From NCBI GenBank assembly GCA_028551475.1, contig CM052358.1, positions 12,011,938 to 12,075,937 on the forward strand: DNA of 64,000 nucleotides, written 5' to 3'. Position 1 is the stretch's first letter; every line of letters starts with the position of its first letter. The notes beneath the pieces were generated by a model. That model saw only the letters and a program-made list of their open reading frames with translations, had not been told where the DNA came from and ran no database searches. This DNA is from Casuarina equisetifolia (taxonomy: Eukaryota; Streptophyta; Magnoliopsida; Fagales; Casuarinaceae). The position numbers and the translations under genes were made by a program. Positions 58,300-64,000 of the stretch are shown one piece after another.

Positions 58300-61200
58300 G
58301 CTTCTTTTGTGTCCCTCCATAGTTGGTTTGAATAAATGGTGATTATTAGCAATAACAAGACATATTCGACATGATTTCCTCTTAATGGATTATGTCTTTA
58401 TTATCGGTTTGGTACGTAGGTGTTTTTGTTAGCTGTTTATTTAAACTATTTTGGTGTTGGAATTTGTCACAACTTATGTTGGATTTGGAAGCTAGGTTGA
58501 GCCCATGTGATGTGTTAAGGACCTAACTTGACCTATAGAAAGGAAGTTGTGTATGCATTTTAAGGTTCCTTTTTAGAGAAAAAAGGGCAGACTATGCTTG
58601 TATGTTCTTTCCATGGTTAAGGATTCCTATTTAAGTCATATTTCTTTCATTGAGAATTTACTAGATTTACAATTCCAAATCCTCTAAGGATTTTGTGCTC
58701 CAAGGTCTAATTACTAGACCTAGAGTTGCCATTCGTGTGAATAGTTCCTTTGATTGGGATTATCTAGAATTAGAGCTATAGGATTTGTGGATGGAAGTGA
58801 GGGTAACAATAGTGAAATCAACAGTTTCATAACTTTCTTTAGAGGTTAATAAGGTTAAGGATGTTCTAGTAGTTGTTGTGAAGTTGGATACTCTCTCCAT
58901 AGGTGTGGGAGGCCATATAGAGGTGTCGATCATTCCAAGTTTGACTAATTTAGATGGGTCTTCGGGCATGAGAGGTGTAGATCAAAACTAGTAACAGTAA
59001 AACAATGCAAGTGACTCACAAGGCTTGGGCACTTGGCATGGAAAGGGGCCAAATGGATTAGTGCATAAGGACAATAGCTCTTTAGGGCTTAATTAGGATT
59101 CTTTTTGTTGGGAAAGAGATAATTTGAGCCAAATTTCTCAGTTCAACTTTCCAAAATTCAACGAGAAAGAAAATCCCACATTTTGGATCTTTAAGGTTGA
59201 GGAATTCTTTTTTTAGTTTCATGGGCTTTCTAATGTTGAAAAGGTTTGAATGGTTGCTTTGGAATGTGGAAATAATTGTTGTAAAATGGTTACAGGCCTA
59301 CAAAATGGAGCTGGAATGATTAAAGGAGGTGCCAACATGAGAAAGATTGCAACATGAATTACTTAAAAGGTATGGCCTAATTCAGCCAAAAGTTTGTATG
59401 CTAAACACATTAAACTCACACAAACTAACACTATAAAAAATATTATGAAGAGTCAATGAGTTTGTTGGTGAGGCCAGGGCCATTAATGACTAGGTGCATA
59501 TTTGAACTAGTAGTAGTAGAACAATGCCAACGTGGGAAGGGGTCAAATGGATTAGTGCATAAGTACAATAGCTCTTTCGGGCATGATTGGGGTTCTTTTG
59601 ATTCGGAAGGAGCTAATCTGAGTTGGATTACTAGTTTAACTTTCCAATATTCAATAGAGAAGAAGATCCCACATCCTAGATCTTTAAGGCATAGGCTTTT
59701 TGATATTGAGAAGGTATGAGTAGTTGCTTAGAATATGGAAGGAATTGTTATAAAATGGTTACAAGCCTACAATATGGAGTTGGAATGGTTAGGGGAGGTG
59801 CTAACATAGGAAAGATTGTAATGTGGATTACTCAAAAGGTATGACCTTAACCAAGCCAAAATTTCATATTCTAAACTCATTAAACTCACACAAACTAGCA
59901 CCATAGAAAAATATTATGAAGAGTCCATGAGTTTATTAGTGAGGGTAAGGTTGTTGATGGCTAGGCAAGTGGCAATGGTTTTGATAGTGGGTTAAAATTA
60001 TATGTGAAGGCATATGAAAGAGCTAAATCTCCTTGTATAGTAAATAAAGCCATGAAATTGGCCTTGATTTATGAAGGTAGGATGACAAAATAAAAAAAAA
60101 AAGATTATTACTAATATTCGGAAGATAGGAGTGGGGCTTCCTAGGAGGCCTGCTTGGAGAATGGTGGGAGAAACCCACATTGAAAAGACTTCATTACCTA
60201 CAAGAAAGTTTACATTCATAAAGATATAGGAAATGTAGAAAAAAGGTTGTATTTCAATTGTAATGATTGGTATACAATAGGGCATTAGTGTAAAAAGATT
60301 GCAACACAAATTACTCGAAAGGTATAACCCTAATCAAGCCAAAAGTTCATATGCCAAACTCAATAAACTTACACAAACTAGCACCATTAAAAAATATTAT
60401 AAAGAGTAAATGAGTTTGTTAGCATGGGTAGGGCCATTAATGGCTTGGCAAGTGGCAGATGGTTTTATTAGTAGGTTAAAATTAGATGTGAGGGAGAATG
60501 TAAAGGCTAAATCTCCTTAGATAGTAAATGAAGCCATGAAATTGGCTTTGATCTATGAAGGTAGGATGATAGAATGGAAAAAAAGAAGAAGATTATTGTC
60601 AGTATTTAGAAGATAGGAATGAAGCTTCTTAGGAGGCTTGCTTGGAAAGGGAGGGGAAAGACTCACGTTGAAAAGCTTTTGTTACCTACAAGAAAGTTTA
60701 CATATGGATAGATAAGGAAAATATGGAGAGAAAAAAAAAGGATTGTGTTTCCATTGTAATGATTGGTATACAGTAGGGCAACAATGTAAAAAGAAATTAT
60801 TTATGTTGGAGGTAGTGTAGCTTAACAAATAGGAGGAGCATGGGGTTAGATAGGACTAAGAAAGAGAGAGAGAGGAAAGGGAGGACAATTATATTAGTGA
60901 TAGCTAGACATAAATTTCTAGTATTATTTTTTTTTTTTGGAATAAAGTCAACAAAGCCCCAAACTATGAGAGTGCATGGTCAATTAGTTGAGTCTAAGAG
61001 ATGCATAATGTTTTTGATAAATATGTGAAGTACTCACAACTTCATTCATCCTAGGGTTATGGAGAAAATGGGTTTAAAAGGTGATAATAGCTAATGGGGA
61101 TGAGGTTTTGGAAATGGGAGATGTGTGGACGTGGAGATTTGAATCTAAAGGGTTAGCATAAAGGCTAGAATTTTTTATCTTACCTTTGGTTGCCATCAAT

Positions 61201-64000
61201 GTGGTGTTGGGAATTAAATGGTTAGAAACCTTTAGAGATATTACTTAGAACTTTGGAAAGATGAGAATGGAATTTAAGGTGGAAGATAAGTGAGAACATT
61301 TGCAAATGAGAATCAAAGAGTAAAGTCTACTTGAAAGCCTAAATTTTGTTAAAGAGCTTAGAAAATAAGGCAGCTCTTAATGGTGCAAATGATGGGAACA
61401 TGCAATAAGGAAGATTAGTTGCCATTGAAACTAGAAGTGGAGTAGTTATTAACAAAATTTAAGGAGGTATTTCAGGAACCACAGGGATCACCACCTAAGA
61501 GAAGCCATGATCATAGGATTGTGTTATAAAAGGATGAACAACTAGTTTCTATTAGGCCTTACTAGTACCCTTACTTACCAAAAAGGGAAATACAGAGAAT
61601 TGTTAAAGGATTGTAGGAAGATAAGGTAATCATGCTGATCACCAGTCTATTCTTTTCACCTATATTATTAGTAAAGAAGGTAGATAGGTCATGGTGATTG
61701 TGCATGAATTATAGAGTTGAATAAGAAAAATGTGAAGGATAAATTTTCTATTCCCATAATTGACAAGTTATTGGATGAGTTGCAAGGAGCAAGATACTTT
61801 TTGAAATTAGATTTGAGATTCAGATATTATCAAGTTAAAATATGAGATGAAGATATAGAAAAGATAGCTTTTCAAATGTACCATGGTCACTATGAGTTTC
61901 TAGTTATGCCATTTGGGTTGACAAATGAGCCTTTTACTTTCCAATCATTGATGAATGTTTTATTTCAAGAATATTTGAGGAAGATGGTCATTATTTTTCT
62001 TAATGTACAACAAAACATGGGAAGAACATTTACTACATGTGAAGATGGTTTTTAAAGTATTGAGAAAAAAACAATTATATATTAAGATATCAAAGTGTAA
62101 GTTTGGGTGAATTGATTTAAAGTTTTATTGCTATATGGTTAGCTCTTAAGGGGTAGGAATGGATGTTGGAAAAGTAGAGGCCATCATACAATAGCCAATT
62201 CCATAAATAATTAAGGCACTTTAGGATTTCTTGGGTGTTGAAAGATATTATTGGCATTTTATTCAAGGATATGGAAAAATTACAGAGCTTTTTACAAATT
62301 ATTGAAGAAGAATACATTTGTGTTGACATTAAAAGTGCAAGCTACTTTTACGAAGGTAAAAGAGGTGATGGTTTCTTTTCCTATTCTTGCTTTGCTAGAT
62401 TTTACTAAGCCATTTGTAATAGAATGTGATGCATCTGGAAAAGGCATTAGTGTAGTATTATCCTAAGGTAAGAACCTAATTGCTTTTTATAGCAAGACAT
62501 TACACAAGAGACATTTACAATTAACTATATATGAGAAGAAAATACATGCCATAACGATGGTAGTGCAAACATGGAGGCATTATCTCTTGGGCAGCAAATT
62601 TATAATTATGATAGCTCAACAATGCCTAAAGTTTATGTGGGATTAGAAATTTGTTACACCCACTTACCAAAAGTGGTTGTCCAAATTGTTAGGTCATGAC
62701 TTTGTGGTGAAATACAAAGTTGGTAAAGAAAATGTATTGGTTGACAAGTTGTTTAGGCGGGAATGGGAAATGGATGGGGAGAACATGAAGAACATGAAAT
62801 GGGGGGCTATTTCTACTTCAATGCCATTATGAAATGGTTATCATGGATTGGAAGCTGTTAAACAGAAAATTGCTAGAAATGCTGAAACAAAGGCGTTGGC
62901 AAAAAGAATATAACATGGAGAAGCAATAGGGCCTTAGGAGTATAAAGAAGGGGTTGTTTTCTTTAAGGGTTGAATTTATTTACCAGTGGGATCCTAATTA
63001 ATCACCCCTATAGTTTGGGAAATGCATTCTAGTACCCATGAAGGAATGTAAAAAATGTTGTAACGGGTCATATCTGTTTTTTTTTTAAAAAAAAATAATA
63101 TGCTTACTAATGTGGACCAGCTTGTAAGGGAATGCAAAGTATGCCAACAACACAACGTGAAAGTGCCCCACCAGGAAGTAAACTTTGCCTCGTTCTATTC
63201 TTAATTAGATCTGAGATGATATTATCATGGATTTTATTTATTATGGGCCTTTCTGTGTCTGGGGGAAAGTCAATTATTTTAATGGTGGACAGATTTTTGA
63301 AATTTAGCCATTTATACCCTTGTTCCATTCTTATATTGTTGTGATAATGGCCTAAGCTTTCTTTGATAATGTTTTAAAATTGTATGGCATGCCAAAATCC
63401 ATTGTTTATAATAGGACCTACTTTTCATGAGCCAATTTTGGAAAGAACTATTTAGGTTATAGGGCAATAACTTGAACTTCATGTCCACTTATCATTTGTA
63501 GTTTGATGACCAGACAAAAGTGCTTAATAGAACATTAGAAATGTAATTTAATTATTTTATTAAGGACTATCTGAAGACTTAGGTTAAATGGTCGATATGG
63601 GCACAATTTTGTTATAATACCAGTTGGCATGGAGTAACTTTGCATACTCCATTTGAAGTGGTATATGGTTGTAGTCCACTTACTATGCTCTTTTATATGT
63701 ACAAAACTGAGAAGGTTGTTGAAGTTTAGCAAGTTTTGGTGGAAAAAGTTCAGATGTTGAGTAAGGTTAAAAAGAACCTCCACATGGCCTAGGAGTGAAT
63801 GAAAAGAGTATATGACAGAAGACAAAGAGAGATACAATTTCAAGAAGGGGATTTGGTTGTGAGGCTTCCCTAATATTGCCAAGTTTCGCTTGTAGATAGA
63901 ATGCACAAGTTAGCTAACTATTTCTGAGGTCTTTATAGAGTATTGGGGAAAATTAGACTTGTGACCTACAAGCTTGATCTTCATCAAGGGGCAAAGGTAC
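58300..64000 (+). mobile_element. Degenerate Ty3/gypsy element, running off the window
   Basis: LTR-like sequence is followed by a diverged primer-binding site near 58,762-58,780 (ATCTAGAATTAGAGC). Then come gag with NPTFWIFKVEEFFF (about 59,175), a zinc-knuckle remnant CFHCNDWYTVGQQC (60,746-60,787), and protease text STHNFIHPRVMEKMG (about 61,030). Reverse transcriptase follows (IIDELLDELQGARYF, YEFLVMPFGLTNEPF; about 61,757-61,940), then RNase H (FTKPFVIECDASGKGI; about 62,403) and integrase (VRECKVCQQHNVKVP at about 63,130; VSGGKSIILMVDRFLKF at about 63,255). The order is gypsy. Stops and shifts are frequent. Integrase C-terminal sequence (LVTYKLDLHQGAKV) is still running at base 64,000, so the 3' LTR lies outside. 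Confidence 0.85.
58985..60790 (+). repeat. Internal tandem duplications within gypsy gag
   Basis: The block at about 58,985-59,450 recurs at about 59,490-59,945 (sharing GTCAAATGGATTAGTGCATAAG-type text). The block at about 59,850-60,295 recurs at about 60,310-60,790 (sharing AAACTCACACAAACTAGCACCAT, GTAAAGCCATGAAATTGG and GTAATGATTGGTATACA in similar form). The gag region is therefore about 1 kb longer than one ancestral copy would need. Confidence 0.75.

Larger units (their letters stand above)
37895..58908. repeat. Segmental duplication unit B (expanded copy)
   Basis: The same succession as unit A but about 21 kb long. The alignment with unit A is interrupted by four insertions: about 38,158-39,778, 39,837-45,597, about 45,942-47,088, and 48,544-54,047. 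Removing them leaves about 7.0 kb, matching unit A in length. All the large insertions visible in the pair lie in this copy. Confidence 0.85.

Noticed and set aside
58760..58969. 69-codon minus-strand frame
   Set aside because: Antisense of the start of gypsy gag, with no family resemblance.

Overview
The window is nuclear DNA of a flowering plant, most likely a eudicot. The evidence is GT/AG introns, a plant-type Mediator subunit 19, a PLS-class pentatricopeptide repeat (PPR) protein, a class I (membrane-anchored) formin, a family 1 UDP-glycosyltransferase with the plant PSPG box, and many Ty1/copia and Ty3/gypsy LTR retrotransposons. I could not fix genus or species from the sequence. There are no operons, rRNA genes, CRISPR arrays or convincing tRNA genes.

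The left half (about 1-28,700) is gene territory. In order it holds MED19 (+, five coding exons, 223 aa), an intronless PPR gene (+, 643 aa) preceded by a tandem repeat of about 140 bp, a roughly 9 kb stretch with no gene I can support (including a C28T10 homopolymer), a four-exon class I formin (+, 1047 aa), and, convergent to it, a five-exon double-HotDog acyl-CoA thioesterase (-, 446 aa). All four coding models join in frame across every intron with GT/AG borders.

The right half (about 28,900-64,000) is a tandem segmental duplication of about 7.4 kb filled with retroelements. Unit A (about 28,945-36,322) carries an intact two-exon UGT74-type glucosyltransferase (456 aa), flanked downstream by an old minus-strand copia relic and the first part of a gypsy element. 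Unit B (about 37,895-58,908) is the same block expanded to about 21 kb by at least four later insertions: an unclassified 1.6 kb piece, a complete but decayed gypsy element (39,837-45,592; 5-bp target duplication TTATG), an unclassified 1.15 kb piece, and a young copia element (48,544-54,042; target duplication ACGGT). The copia element lies inside exon 1 of the second UGT74 gene, one codon after the presumed catalytic Asp codon. If the insertion is ignored, this second UGT is fully open. The window ends inside a degenerate gypsy element that continues past base 64,000.

The genes are ordinary single plant loci and do not form a pathway. The noteworthy biology is evolutionary: a tandem UGT pair in which one copy was interrupted by a recent copia insertion, a TGACGTAA motif kept in both UGT promoters, and retroelement open frames whose key catalytic residues are changed (protease Asp to Asn in all four elements where the motif is visible; integrase Glu to Lys in the young copia). 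I found no clearly new molecular system. Coordinates of relics and duplication edges are approximate.
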